A stretch of DNA of 64,000 nucleotides from Cyclobacterium marinum DSM 745 (lineage in GTDB: Bacteria; Bacteroidota; Bacteroidia; Cytophagales; Cyclobacteriaceae). Numbering within the stretch: the first letter of the stretch is position 1; each line of letters opens with the position of its first letter. A program made the translations under genes and the position numbers. The notes beneath the pieces are model-generated. The model was not told the DNA's origin and did no database searches. It worked only from the letters and a program-made list of their open reading frames with translations. The stretch spans positions 2,366,501 to 2,430,500 of the forward strand of contig NC_015914.1 in NCBI RefSeq assembly GCF_000222485.1, in the 5' to 3' direction. This document shows, one piece after another, positions 36,000 through 44,772 of this stretch.

Positions 36000-36848
36000 T
36001 TAATTGGTGGCATTGACAGGTAGGTCTACAAGGGCAGCGGCTCCCAAAAGCGCAATGTCTTCGTTTTTTGTCAAATGGATTTTCAATTTTTTAAATGATT
36101 CAGGATAGATAAAGTCACTGAAGCTTTCACGCATAGCCTTCTCAAAAAATGGATAGGCATTTGCTACCGACCCGCCGATGACGATTGCTTCGGGATCATA
36201 AGTATACATTACCACTTGCACTGCAGCTCCAAAATGCTGACCAAAGGCTTTCCATTGTTCCAAGGCCTCTTTTTCCCCATTTTTGGCAGCGGTAAAGGCA
36301 TCTAATGCAGTGGTTTGGTATTCGGCACTGAAGAAATTTCCGCTGGCATAATATTCTATATTGTGGTTAAGGTAAGGAAGTAAACCAATTTCACCGGCAC
36401 CACAATTTACTCCTGCATATAGCTTGTTTTTGATAATGATGCCTGATCCTAAACCTGTCCCTATTGACAAGCCTACCATATTGCTGTAACTTTTACCCTT
36501 ACCAAATTTATGCTCTCCAATGGCAAAGCAGTTGACATCATTGTTTACGAAAACCGGAAGATTAAATTCCTGTTCAAGAATGTCTTTTAATGCTACCTTT
36601 TTCCAGGAAGGGATGTTGGTTACATTATAAACAATCCCTTTTTCTACATCCACCACTGACGGCACACCAATTCCTATTCCCTCTACTTCATGGGCAGTTA
36701 GTGGTTTTATAAATTGCATCACTTGGTTAAGCGTAGACTGAAGGTCATTTTTTTCTTTCAGAAGAGCCTTGGTCTTGTGAATGATTTTTCCTTCGTGTTC
36801 AATACCTACCTGTATTTTCGTTCCTCCTAAATCTATTCCTATGTTCAT
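36000..36848 (-). CDS. ROK family sugar kinase without the zinc-binding cysteines
   Basis: A cytoplasmic kinase of 282 residues of the ROK family. The phosphate-binding loop is IGIDLGGTKIQVG (residues 3-15), FVNNDVNCFAIGE contains the catalytic aspartate, and SIGTGLGSGIIIKNKLYAG is the second phosphate loop. After CGAGEIGLLPY the usual ROK zinc motif (GHxxxxx...CxCGxxGCxE) is missing: the histidine is leucine and no cysteine cluster follows. This resembles zinc-less ROK kinases of Bacteroidota. The sugar may be glucose, GlcNAc or ManNAc. It heads the minus-strand arm. Confidence 0.88.
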   Translation of the reverse strand: MNIGIDLGGTKIQVGIEHEGKIIHKTKALLKEKNDLQSTLNQVMQFIKPLTAHEVEGIGIGVPSVVDVEKGIVYNVTNIPSWKKVALKDILEQEFNLPVFVNNDVNCFAIGEHKFGKGKSYSNMVGLSIGTGLGSGIIIKNKLYAGVNCGAGEIGLLPYLNHNIEYYASGNFFSAEYQTTALDAFTAAKNGEKEALEQWKAFGQHFGAAVQVVMYTYDPEAIVIGGSVANAYPFFEKAMRESFSDFIYPESFKKLKIHLTKNEDIALLGAAALVDLPVNATN

Positions 36849-36885
36849 TGTATTAAGTCGGGTATTTTTTAAAAAAAATCAACGA

Positions 36886-36916
36886 CAAATATATCTCAAC
36901 TTTACCCTTTTAACAA
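36886..36916 (-). promoter_or_regulatory. Bacteroidota-type promoter for the ROK-MFS-XylR arm
   Basis: On the minus strand TATATTTG (36886-36893) matches TAnnTTTG, with TTG (36914-36916) 20 bases upstream as a -33 element. The distance to the start codon at 36848 is about 38 bases. Confidence 0.5.
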
Positions 36917-37343
36917 CCGAAAATAGAAGTTTTAGGAAAAGTTAACCTTTAATAACTACCTGAAAAACAGTGAATAATCAAACTATATATTTGTTTAGAT
37001 TCTAGTGATATACTTGAAAAGGTTCGTTAGGGCTATTTGAGAGCAATTGTTTTTTTTAATAGTCCGAAACTGGATATTACTGTAATGTATTGGATGAATT
37101 GAAAAAGTAGAGAAATCAAATTAGTATTAAAGAAACATTAAATATTGTGAAATTTTAGGCAGACTACATATCTTGAAGCATCAATTTATTTTTAGGTAAT
37201 AATTAATGGTGCCCCTAAGCGAGTAGAAATAGTCACTGTTAAAAGCAAATAGACTTATACAATTACACAATATAAATTTCTATAAGAAGAAATATATTTT
37301 ACTAAAATAAGTTTAGTGTTTAATTAACTACAATCCATAAACA
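36917..37343. other. Divergent control region of the sugar locus
   Basis: AT-rich region between the ROK gene and the plus-strand arm. It has a possible -7 box TATATTTG for the plus strand at 36986-36993, without a good -33 element. It is the obvious place for XylR-type operators, but no dyad is strong enough to call. No coding frame was seen. Confidence 0.4.
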
Positions 37344-38594
37344 ATGAAATCACAAAGTAAAAAAGTTAACATTTTTATTTGCTTTTTATCACTCCTGGTT
37401 TTTTATGCGGCCACTTTAAGTGCTCAGGAAGAACCCAGTGGAATTTATTTGACCTGGGAAAAAGATCCCACCAGTACAATGACAATTGATTGGCATCTAA
37501 AAACCAATGCTACGCAAACTTTATTTTATCGCAAAAAGGGAGATGAAAATTGGATGAAGAAAACCGGAAATGTATCTGATTTCCCATTTTCTGATCGTAA
37601 GATCCATCGGGTTTTTCTTTCAGGTCTGTCGGCAGACCAAGCGTATGAGGTTAAGTTTGGCGCTTACGAAAGAGTTTATTACTTTAAAACCATGCCCAAG
37701 GATATTTCCAGAAACCCGATCAAGTTTGCAATAGGGGGAGATACCATGCATGACCAAAAGGTAATGGAAAAAACCAATCTTCAAGTTTTACCATACAATC
37801 CTGATTTTATAATAATAGGTGGTGATCTGGCATATGCCAATGGTGATGGGAAAAATGTAAAAAGGTGGTATGCTTGGTTTGAAGCAGTGAAAAACACATT
37901 GATACATGAAGATGGACGTATGATACCCATCATGCTCGGGATAGGTAACCATGAAGTTAAAAGTGGTTTTGATGCAGAGTCTATCCCTGAGCATTTGAAG
38001 GAAGAAAAGAGAAAAGAAAGCGCACCATTTTATTATAATCTTTTTGCTTTTCCGGGGCAACCGGGTTATGGGGTGCTTGAATTTGGTAAATACCTTAGTT
38101 TTCTCTTTCTTGATTCAGACCATACGAATGCCATTGATGGTCCACAAAAAGATTGGCTTGCCCGAGAATTGGCCCTTCAGAAAGAAAAAAACACCACCCA
38201 CGTAATGGCCATTTATCATGTTCCGGCTTACCCTTCTGCCAGATCTTTTACAGGGAGAACCCAGTCGATGATTCGAAAACATTGGGTGCCTTTATTTGAA
38301 AAGTCCACTATGAACTTGGCGTTTGAGAATCACGACCATGCCTATAAACGAACCTACCCAATAAAAAACAATAATGTGGATGAGGACGGAATCGTCTATA
38401 TAGGGGATGGGTCCTGGGGAACCAGACCGCGTACTGTTCATGATGCAGCAAGTACTTGGTATTTAGAAACTTCCCAGTCCGTGAGGGCATTTACCCTTGT
38501 AACCCTTCAGGGCAAAAGCTTTAACATAATTACAGTAGATGAGGATGGAAACATCATCGACAGTTATCCAAATAATCCATTGATAAAACCATGA
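37344..38594 (+). CDS. Secreted metallophosphoesterase with purple acid phosphatase N-domain
   Basis: An exported phosphoesterase of 416 residues with a signal peptide (about 1-27, ending TLSAQ). A fibronectin-like domain comes first (GIYLTWEKDPTSTMTIDWHL), then the calcineurin fold with FAIGGDTMHDQ, IIGGDLAYANGD, LGIGNHEVKSG, AIYHVPAYP and ENHDHAYKRTYP. The metal-ligand pattern matches purple acid phosphatases. It opens the plus-strand arm of the sugar locus and overlaps the next gene by four bases (ATGA). A phosphate- or sulfate-ester substituent on the glycan may be the target, which is an inference. Confidence 0.88.
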   Translation: MKSQSKKVNIFICFLSLLVFYAATLSAQEEPSGIYLTWEKDPTSTMTIDWHLKTNATQTLFYRKKGDENWMKKTGNVSDFPFSDRKIHRVFLSGLSADQAYEVKFGAYERVYYFKTMPKDISRNPIKFAIGGDTMHDQKVMEKTNLQVLPYNPDFIIIGGDLAYANGDGKNVKRWYAWFEAVKNTLIHEDGRMIPIMLGIGNHEVKSGFDAESIPEHLKEEKRKESAPFYYNLFAFPGQPGYGVLEFGKYLSFLFLDSDHTNAIDGPQKDWLARELALQKEKNTTHVMAIYHVPAYPSARSFTGRTQSMIRKHWVPLFEKSTMNLAFENHDHAYKRTYPIKNNNVDEDGIVYIGDGSWGTRPRTVHDAASTWYLETSQSVRAFTLVTLQGKSFNIITVDEDGNIIDSYPNNPLIKP

Positions 38595-39697
38595 AAAATT
38601 ACCGAGAATTACTAAGCTATTCTTTTTTATTATCGCTATTGATAATCACTGCGGCTTGCAGTGGAGAAAATAAAACCGAAGCGGTTGAAGAAAAGGACGA
38701 AGCAGTTGTCCAAGAGGCAAAGCTTACTACAGAGGAATATGAGCATATTTTTGGTGAGGATAGACCCTTTGCCCAGTGTCATGCTTCTACCATTACCGGT
38801 CTAGGTGATGGGAATTATTTGGCTGCATGGTTTGCAGGCTCTCATGAAAAACACAATGATGTAGGGATTTGGGTCTCTAAAGGAAAAGCCGGTGATTGGA
38901 GCGAGCCTGAATTACTGGTAAAAGTAAGAAATGAACCACACTGGAATCCAGTATTGTTCAATGCACCTGATGGTAAGGTTTATTTGTATTTTAAAGTTGG
39001 AAAGGAAATAGACTATTGGGAAACTTGGGTTCAATACACTGAAGATGGAGGAGAGACTTGGTCTGAAGCAAGGGAATTGGTTCCGGGAGATAAAGGAGGC
39101 CGAGGTCCTGTGAGAAACCATATGCTGGTTTTATCAGACGGTACTTGGTTGGCTCCTGCCTCAGATGAGAAAAACAAAGTATGGACAGTATTTGTTGACA
39201 GGTCTGAAGATGGTGGGAAAACGTGGACGGCTACAGAAAAGCTTGATATGGACCGCTCAGTAATTACGGGAGAAGGAGTGATTCAACCTGCATTATGGGA
39301 GTCAAAACCCGGTCATGTGCACATGCTGATGCGTAGCAGTTCCGGAAATATCTGTAGGTCAGACTCTGAGGATTATGGAAAAACTTGGTCTAAGGTTACA
39401 GAAATTGAATTGCCCAATAACAACAGCGGGATAGACGTTGCTCATATAGAAGGGGAGAAAATTGCTTTGATCTATAACCCTGTTGCTGAAAATTGGGGTG
39501 ATAGGTTCCCAATCTCTATTGCTGTTTCTGAAGACAATGGTAAAACCTGGCCTTTGAAATTTGAGATAGAAAAGGGAGAGGGTGATGATGAGCTTTCTTA
39601 TCCTGCCATGTTTTATGAAGATGGTCACTTGGTTGCCTGTTATACTTGGAACCGAGAAACGGTTGCTTTTTGGAAAGGTAAACTGGAAGGGATTTAA
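38591..39697 (+). CDS. Sialidase-fold (BNR repeat) lipoprotein, copy 1
   Basis: A six-bladed propeller glycosidase-like protein of 368 residues with a lipobox (ITAACSG). At least four Asp-box repeats are visible: TEDGGETW, SEDGGKTW, SEDYGKTW and SEDNGKTW. The start of the propeller, QCHASTITGLGDGNYLAAWF, fits the Sialidase_2 (BNR_2) family, but the RIP motif of true sialidases is not seen, so the sugar removed need not be sialic acid. It is translationally coupled to the phosphoesterase and followed by the YdjC-like deacetylase. Confidence 0.85.
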   Translation: MKNYRELLSYSFLLSLLIITAACSGENKTEAVEEKDEAVVQEAKLTTEEYEHIFGEDRPFAQCHASTITGLGDGNYLAAWFAGSHEKHNDVGIWVSKGKAGDWSEPELLVKVRNEPHWNPVLFNAPDGKVYLYFKVGKEIDYWETWVQYTEDGGETWSEARELVPGDKGGRGPVRNHMLVLSDGTWLAPASDEKNKVWTVFVDRSEDGGKTWTATEKLDMDRSVITGEGVIQPALWESKPGHVHMLMRSSSGNICRSDSEDYGKTWSKVTEIELPNNNSGIDVAHIEGEKIALIYNPVAENWGDRFPISIAVSEDNGKTWPLKFEIEKGEGDDELSYPAMFYEDGHLVACYTWNRETVAFWKGKLEGI

Positions 39698-39710
39698 ATT
39701 TTAGTATTAC

Positions 39711-40760
39711 ATGCGAATTTTATTTAGTAGCTTACTCTTACTATTGCTGTATAGCCAAGCAGTTTTAAGCCAACAAGAAATGACTTACGCTGAAAAATTG
39801 GGTTTTCCTAAAGGGAAGAAAGTAGTTATCTTTCATGTAGATGACGCGGGAATGTCCTTTGAATCAAATGAAGGGGCAAGAAAATCCATACATGAGGGCG
39901 TAGCTACTTCTTGTAGTATCATGATGCCTTGCCCTTGGGCTGCTAGTTTTGTAAAAGATGCGAAGATAGACGCAATGGATGCAGGGCTTCATTTAACACT
40001 TACCTCTGAGTGGAAACATTACCGATGGCCTCCGCTAGCAGGTAAGGCGGCTGTACCTGGTTTGGTAGATGAAGAAGGGGCAATGTGGTCTTCTGTAGCC
40101 GAAGTGGTAGCGAATGCCAGCCCTGATGAGGTAGAAATAGAAATCCGTGCCCAAATCGATCGGGCATTAACTCTAGGATTGAAACCAACCCATATGGATA
40201 GTCATATGGGAACCCTATTTTATCACCCTCCCTTTCTTGAACGGTACATAAAAGTGGGGATAGAATATGGTATTCCGGTTATGTTTCCTGGTGGGAACAA
40301 TAAGCTGCTTGGGATTTCTATGAACAGCAACTTGATCAAACAACTCAAAAGACAAGGGAAATACAAAGAAGGCATGAAATTGCCCAATAATCCTATTATG
40401 GAAAGAACTCCCTTGGTAGCCAGACAATTGTGGGAGGCAGGCTTGCCGGTTTTGGATGACCTACATACCACAAGTGGAAACTGGTCACCAGAATATGAAG
40501 TAAGTGATAAGGAGTTAGGGGCATATAAGGTGGAGAAATGTAAAGAATTGCTCAAACTTATGGAGCCCGGTTTGGCCATGGTGATTGTTCACAGTAACGG
40601 AGATAGAAATACATTTGACAGGATTAGCGGCTCAGGTAAATCCAGGTATGCAGACATGCTGGCCATGACCTCACCGGAACTAAGAAAATTCATTGAAGAT
40701 GAAGGGATTATTTTAACTACCTGGGCTGAAGTAATGGATAGAAGAAAAAAAGTGAAATGA
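39711..40760 (+). CDS. ChbG/YdjC family carbohydrate deacetylase, exported
   Basis: A metal-dependent deacetylase-like protein of 349 residues with an N-terminal signal (ending VLSQQ). Metal ligands are seen in VVIFHVDDAGMSFESN (DD pair) and PTHMDSHMG (two histidines), and GLHLTLTSEWKHYRWPP carries another family motif. ChbG-type enzymes remove one acetyl group from chito- or cello-oligosaccharides; the exported form suggests action on the extracellular or periplasmic glycan. Its end overlaps the second sialidase-fold gene by four bases. Confidence 0.88.
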   Translation: MRILFSSLLLLLLYSQAVLSQQEMTYAEKLGFPKGKKVVIFHVDDAGMSFESNEGARKSIHEGVATSCSIMMPCPWAASFVKDAKIDAMDAGLHLTLTSEWKHYRWPPLAGKAAVPGLVDEEGAMWSSVAEVVANASPDEVEIEIRAQIDRALTLGLKPTHMDSHMGTLFYHPPFLERYIKVGIEYGIPVMFPGGNNKLLGISMNSNLIKQLKRQGKYKEGMKLPNNPIMERTPLVARQLWEAGLPVLDDLHTTSGNWSPEYEVSDKELGAYKVEKCKELLKLMEPGLAMVIVHSNGDRNTFDRISGSGKSRYADMLAMTSPELRKFIEDEGIILTTWAEVMDRRKKVK

Positions 40761-41938
40761 ATAAAATAGTTTTTTTAGGCCTTTATTTACTTAGTGTTTC
40801 TGCTTTTGGACAGTACATTCCTAAAGAGAAAGTGCTGGTTAGTGAAAGCTTGATTTTCCCTCTTCAGCAAAACCATGTGCATGGGAGCAGTATTGTTTCC
40901 TTACCCAATGGTGATTTACTCACAGCCTGGTTTGAAGGATCGGGAGAGCGAAAAGCAGATGATGTACGCATTATGGGAGCCAGGCTCAGGAAAAAAGACC
41001 GCCAGTGGGGAGAACCTTTTCTAATGGCAGATACCCCCAATATTCCTGATTGTAATCCAGTGCTATTTCTAAACCAAGAAGGTAAGTTGTTTTTGGTTTG
41101 GATAGCCGTTCAGGCCAATCGGTGGGAGCAGTCTATTTTGCGTTTTAGAACAAGTACAAGTTATGAAAATGCGGGTGCTCCAATCTGGAGTTGGCAGGAT
41201 AATATTCTACTCAAACCGGGTGAAGAATTCCATCAGGAAGTTGCCAAACGTTTTGAACAATTGCCTGAAAATAATTCAGGTTGGTCTGAATATGCTCCCC
41301 AATATGATCAAATGATAATTGAGGCCAGCAAAGACAGTAAAAAGTCTAGTATTGGGTGGATGACCAGGATAAAGCCGGTTGTACTTACCTCCGGAAGGAT
41401 TTTATTGCCCCTTTATTCAGATGGATTTAACTTTTCCATGATGGCCATTTCTGACGATGACGGAACTACTTGGTTCCCCAGCAAGCCTCTAGTGGGAAGA
41501 GGACCTATTCAGCCGGCACTTGGTCAAAGAGAAAATGGAGAAATTATGGCCATCATGAGGGATAGCGGAGATGCTCCTACGAGAATTCATAAAAGCTATT
41601 CCCAAGATGAAGGAATGACTTGGTCTGCCAGCGAAAAAACCAGTATTCCTAATACTGCAAGTGTGGAACTGTTAGTTTTAGACAACGGGACTTGGCTGTT
41701 TCTTGGAAATGACATTGATGACGGCAGGTATAGAATATCATTATACATCTCGGATGATGAAGGACAGACATGGAGAGGAAAAATTTATTTGGAAGATGAA
41801 AAGAAAGATGTGGGTGGTTTTTCATATCCTTCTTTGATACAGGATATTGATGGAATGGTACATATTACTTATTCATACCATTTAAATGAAAAAGGGAAAT
41901 CCATTAAATATTTAAAAATTGATCCAAAAAACTTTTAA
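40757..41938 (+). CDS. Sialidase-fold (BNR repeat) secreted protein, copy 2
   Basis: A propeller protein of 393 residues with a Sec signal (residues 1-18, ending AFGQ). Asp boxes appear as SDDDGTTW, SQDEGMTW and SDDEGQTW. The opening NHVHGSSIVSLPNGDLLTAW parallels the other sialidase-fold gene in this operon, and GPIQPALGQRENGEIMAIMR contains a conserved active-site strand. The sequences are clearly diverged, so two linkages or two sugars are likely. It is the last gene before the GTCCGC hairpin at 42042. Confidence 0.85.
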   Translation: MNKIVFLGLYLLSVSAFGQYIPKEKVLVSESLIFPLQQNHVHGSSIVSLPNGDLLTAWFEGSGERKADDVRIMGARLRKKDRQWGEPFLMADTPNIPDCNPVLFLNQEGKLFLVWIAVQANRWEQSILRFRTSTSYENAGAPIWSWQDNILLKPGEEFHQEVAKRFEQLPENNSGWSEYAPQYDQMIIEASKDSKKSSIGWMTRIKPVVLTSGRILLPLYSDGFNFSMMAISDDDGTTWFPSKPLVGRGPIQPALGQRENGEIMAIMRDSGDAPTRIHKSYSQDEGMTWSASEKTSIPNTASVELLVLDNGTWLFLGNDIDDGRYRISLYISDDEGQTWRGKIYLEDEKKDVGGFSYPSLIQDIDGMVHITYSYHLNEKGKSIKYLKIDPKNF

Positions 41939-42041
41939 AGTTAGTAGTCCATAATTAAAGGTCTTATGTATTATATATAACTCAATCACTTACTTGATTC
42001 AAGTAAGATAGATTAAGCTTTAGTAGTTAGGTTAGGTAAGT

Positions 42042-42076
42042 TTTGTCCGCTCATGTTGTATAACAGGGCGGACAAA
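42042..42076 (+). terminator. GTCCGC hairpin, copy 1 (terminator or attenuator)
   Basis: A perfect 9-bp stem (42042-42050 with 42068-42076), with a 17-base loop and a short T-rich tail. It is about 105 bases before the first 746-residue gene. A near-identical hairpin precedes the second paralogue at 44636-44670. Confidence 0.6.
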
Positions 42077-42180
42077 TTTATTTATACCCTTTCTAATACC
42101 TAATATATAGCCTGTATGAATTTGATAATGTCGCGCTATCAAGTGACTCATACACTTTTAATTAACCACATTAATTTACC

Positions 42181-44421
42181 ATGAAATACTTACACTTAAA
42201 ACTATTTGTTTTTGTTGGCTTGCTAGTTGGTTTTTCGCAAGTACAAGGGCAACAATTGCCATCAAACAGCCAAAGGGTTCATCAAGATGTTCCTTTTGTT
42301 CAGGAGTATGCCATTAAGTATTATTCCGAAGAGGTCCCGATGCTAGACAAAGTCTATGCAGACAGGAACGGTACCGTTCAGATATTAAGCAAATCAGGTT
42401 TGCTAAGACCGCATGCAGGAGCTTTTTTGTATCCCGGGACTTTGACTCCGGACAAGACCTACCTTGCCATGAAAGATAAAAATATTGTTAGCATCAGCAC
42501 GGTGGAGAATCAGTTTGTCTACTTGGATGACAAGGCAGTGTTTAGTAATGCTTGGGCAGGGAGCCTATACCTCCAACACGAATTACCAAGTGCAGCCTCT
42601 TTTGCTCATGGAAAAGACTTTACATTTTTGGTTTCAGACGGTGGTCATATTCACTTGGTAAGCAAAGACGGAGTTTCTTATAAAGGCAAGATCAGTGGCT
42701 CTCCAGTGATAGAAATCACCTATGATGCCGCTACCGAAAGGTTTTTGCTTTTGGCAGAAAACAAGTTAATGTCTTTTTCACCGGCAGATAAAAAATTAAA
42801 GACACTTACTGAAGGAGCCGGGTTTACCAGTTTTGTAGTACGTGAAGGAAAAAATAAACTTGCCATAGCTACTAAAGATGGCTATTTTGAGTGGGACCTG
42901 CTAAGCGATAAAAAAGTAGGGCAAAAGCAGAATGCTTTGCCATGGCCAGTCTTGACCAGCCTAACAGAAATCAATGGTTTGTTATGGTTTGGTTCAGAAC
43001 AAGGCGCCTTTATGGAAAAGGAAGACGGCAAATTTAATTATTACTTTGGAGAGAGATGGCTACCTGGTGACAAGGTATTACATATCAGCCAAAAGAATGC
43101 GGATGAAGTATTGATCCTGACAGACAAAGGTCTAGGGAAGTTGGTGTTTATGTCCCAGACTTTGGCGGAAAAAGCAGCATATTATGAGCAGCAGGTTAGG
43201 GATCGTCATATTCGACATGGTTTTAATGCTACGCTTAGAGATATGGAGAAGGGCAATTTTAATACCGGGAGGATCAAAGATTCAGACAATGATGGTTTAT
43301 GGACTTCTATGTATTTGGCCGGACAAGCCTTTCGTTATGCAACGACAGGTTCTCCATTTGCTTTGCAAAACGTAAAAGAGTCATTGGATGCAATGGAAAG
43401 ACTCTACACCATTAATGACATAGAAGGTTTCCCTGCAAGATCATTTTCCAGAAGTGGCTTCAAAGATCAGCTTGGAGGTTCTGAGCATTGGCAAGATATT
43501 GAAGATCCGGAATGGGTTTGGAAAGCAACCACGAGCAGTGATGAGGTAATCGGACATGTTTTTGTTTTTGGGGTTATTGCAGAATTGGTAGACAACGAAG
43601 CATTGCGTCAACAAGCCATAGGTTTATTGGATCAGTTGATGACACACATTGTGGAAAATGACTGGTATCTGATTGATTTTGATGGCAAACATACCACTTG
43701 GGGTAGGTGGAACCCAGAATACGTGAATGGTTTCCCTACCATGGTGGGTGACAGGAAACTAAACTCTTCCAATATTATAGCCATGTTACAGACAGCTTAC
43801 CACTTTACAGGTAAGGAAATGTACAAAAAAGAAGCCTATAAATTAATGGATAAACATGGTTACCTAGAGAACCTTATGCGTCCAATGGAAGAGATAGGAC
43901 AAGCCAAGGAGGGAAGTGATGATTGGGCCGCCATGTTGTCACAAAAATGGAATCATTCGGATGATGAAATGTATTTCCTTGGCTATTGGGGTTTATACCG
44001 ATATGCTTTTACAGATGAGTTAAAAGAGAAATACAAAGAAACCATTAAAGATCACTGGGAAGCGGAGCGTCCGGAGAAAGACGGCCTGTGGAATATTTTT
44101 GGAGCTTTGGTGGACAGAGAAAATTTTGATCTCGAGGAAGCTGTTTGGTACCTTCAAGAATACCCTTTAGACTTAATTAATTGGAATGTTAAAAACAGCC
44201 ATAGAAAGGATATTGAACTATTGGAGCCAAATTTCAGGAATCAAAGCACAAAAGAGGTGCTTCCACCTGATGAATTAAAAATGCGCCGTCACAATGGCAA
44301 TAGGTTTGAATTGGATGGTGGAAGAGATGGAAAAGAAGAAATGAGTGCAGGAGATATATGGCTTTTGCCTTACTGGATGGGGAGATACATGGATGTAATA
44401 AGTAAGCCGGTTAGTAATTAA
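42181..44421 (+). CDS. Secreted 746-residue protein, beta-rich N-half and alpha/alpha-toroid-like C-half, paralogue 1
   Basis: I do not recognise the family. A signal peptide (1-23, ending VQGQ) is followed by about 310 residues of short beta strands with repeated 'xxLVSKDGVSYKGK' and 'GLLWFGSEQG' patterns, suggesting a beta-propeller. The C-terminal 400 residues are helical, with aromatic and acidic clusters (SDNDGLWTSMYLA, DDEMYFLGYWGLYRYAF, GDIWLLPYWMGRYM) typical of (alpha/alpha)6 glycosidases or lyases. D and E residues in SDNDG and SSDEVIGH are candidate catalytic positions. Paralogue 2 follows directly, almost identical outside residues 350-446. Confidence 0.75.
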   Translation: MKYLHLKLFVFVGLLVGFSQVQGQQLPSNSQRVHQDVPFVQEYAIKYYSEEVPMLDKVYADRNGTVQILSKSGLLRPHAGAFLYPGTLTPDKTYLAMKDKNIVSISTVENQFVYLDDKAVFSNAWAGSLYLQHELPSAASFAHGKDFTFLVSDGGHIHLVSKDGVSYKGKISGSPVIEITYDAATERFLLLAENKLMSFSPADKKLKTLTEGAGFTSFVVREGKNKLAIATKDGYFEWDLLSDKKVGQKQNALPWPVLTSLTEINGLLWFGSEQGAFMEKEDGKFNYYFGERWLPGDKVLHISQKNADEVLILTDKGLGKLVFMSQTLAEKAAYYEQQVRDRHIRHGFNATLRDMEKGNFNTGRIKDSDNDGLWTSMYLAGQAFRYATTGSPFALQNVKESLDAMERLYTINDIEGFPARSFSRSGFKDQLGGSEHWQDIEDPEWVWKATTSSDEVIGHVFVFGVIAELVDNEALRQQAIGLLDQLMTHIVENDWYLIDFDGKHTTWGRWNPEYVNGFPTMVGDRKLNSSNIIAMLQTAYHFTGKEMYKKEAYKLMDKHGYLENLMRPMEEIGQAKEGSDDWAAMLSQKWNHSDDEMYFLGYWGLYRYAFTDELKEKYKETIKDHWEAERPEKDGLWNIFGALVDRENFDLEEAVWYLQEYPLDLINWNVKNSHRKDIELLEPNFRNQSTKEVLPPDELKMRRHNGNRFELDGGRDGKEEMSAGDIWLLPYWMGRYMDVISKPVSN

Positions 44422-44772
44422 AAAAAATGCTAGAATTAGTTGTCTGTCAGGTTAATGCTGTCTATCCTTAATGAGAAGTGGTTTTTAACCTAATTCAAAC
44501 TATATTTTAGCCCCTCATCAACAAAATATAATTGAAATAGTACATCTATAATCAATTGCTGTATTACTAAAGAGTGGATCGTTAGTTTATCAAGAGACAT
44601 TGTAATAATTAACGTTCTGTTTATTTAGGGAATTGTTTGTCCGCTCTTGTTGCTTAACAGGGCGGACAAACTTATTTATTGCCTGTATCAGTAGTTAGGG
44701 CCTTCCAATTATTCTGCTACCGAATTGCAATTGATTTACCTGTCTATTATTTATCAACCATTTTAATTTGAC
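44422..44772. other. Spacer between the tandem paralogues
   Basis: A 351-base intergenic stretch that partly repeats the region before the first paralogue, chiefly the GTCCGC hairpin and the flanking bases. The rest has diverged. No gene was seen. Confidence 0.5.
44636..44670 (+). terminator. GTCCGC hairpin, copy 2 (terminator or attenuator)
   Basis: A perfect 9-bp stem (44636-44644 with 44662-44670) and a 17-base loop close to that of copy 1, followed by a short T-rich stretch. It is about 100 bases before paralogue 2, the same distance as copy 1 keeps from paralogue 1. Confidence 0.6.

Noticed and set aside
38591..41938. Calling the two BNR proteins true sialidases
   Set aside because: The Asp boxes support the fold, but the RIP arginine motif is not seen and no canonical sialic acid catabolic gene is adjacent, so the substrate is left open.
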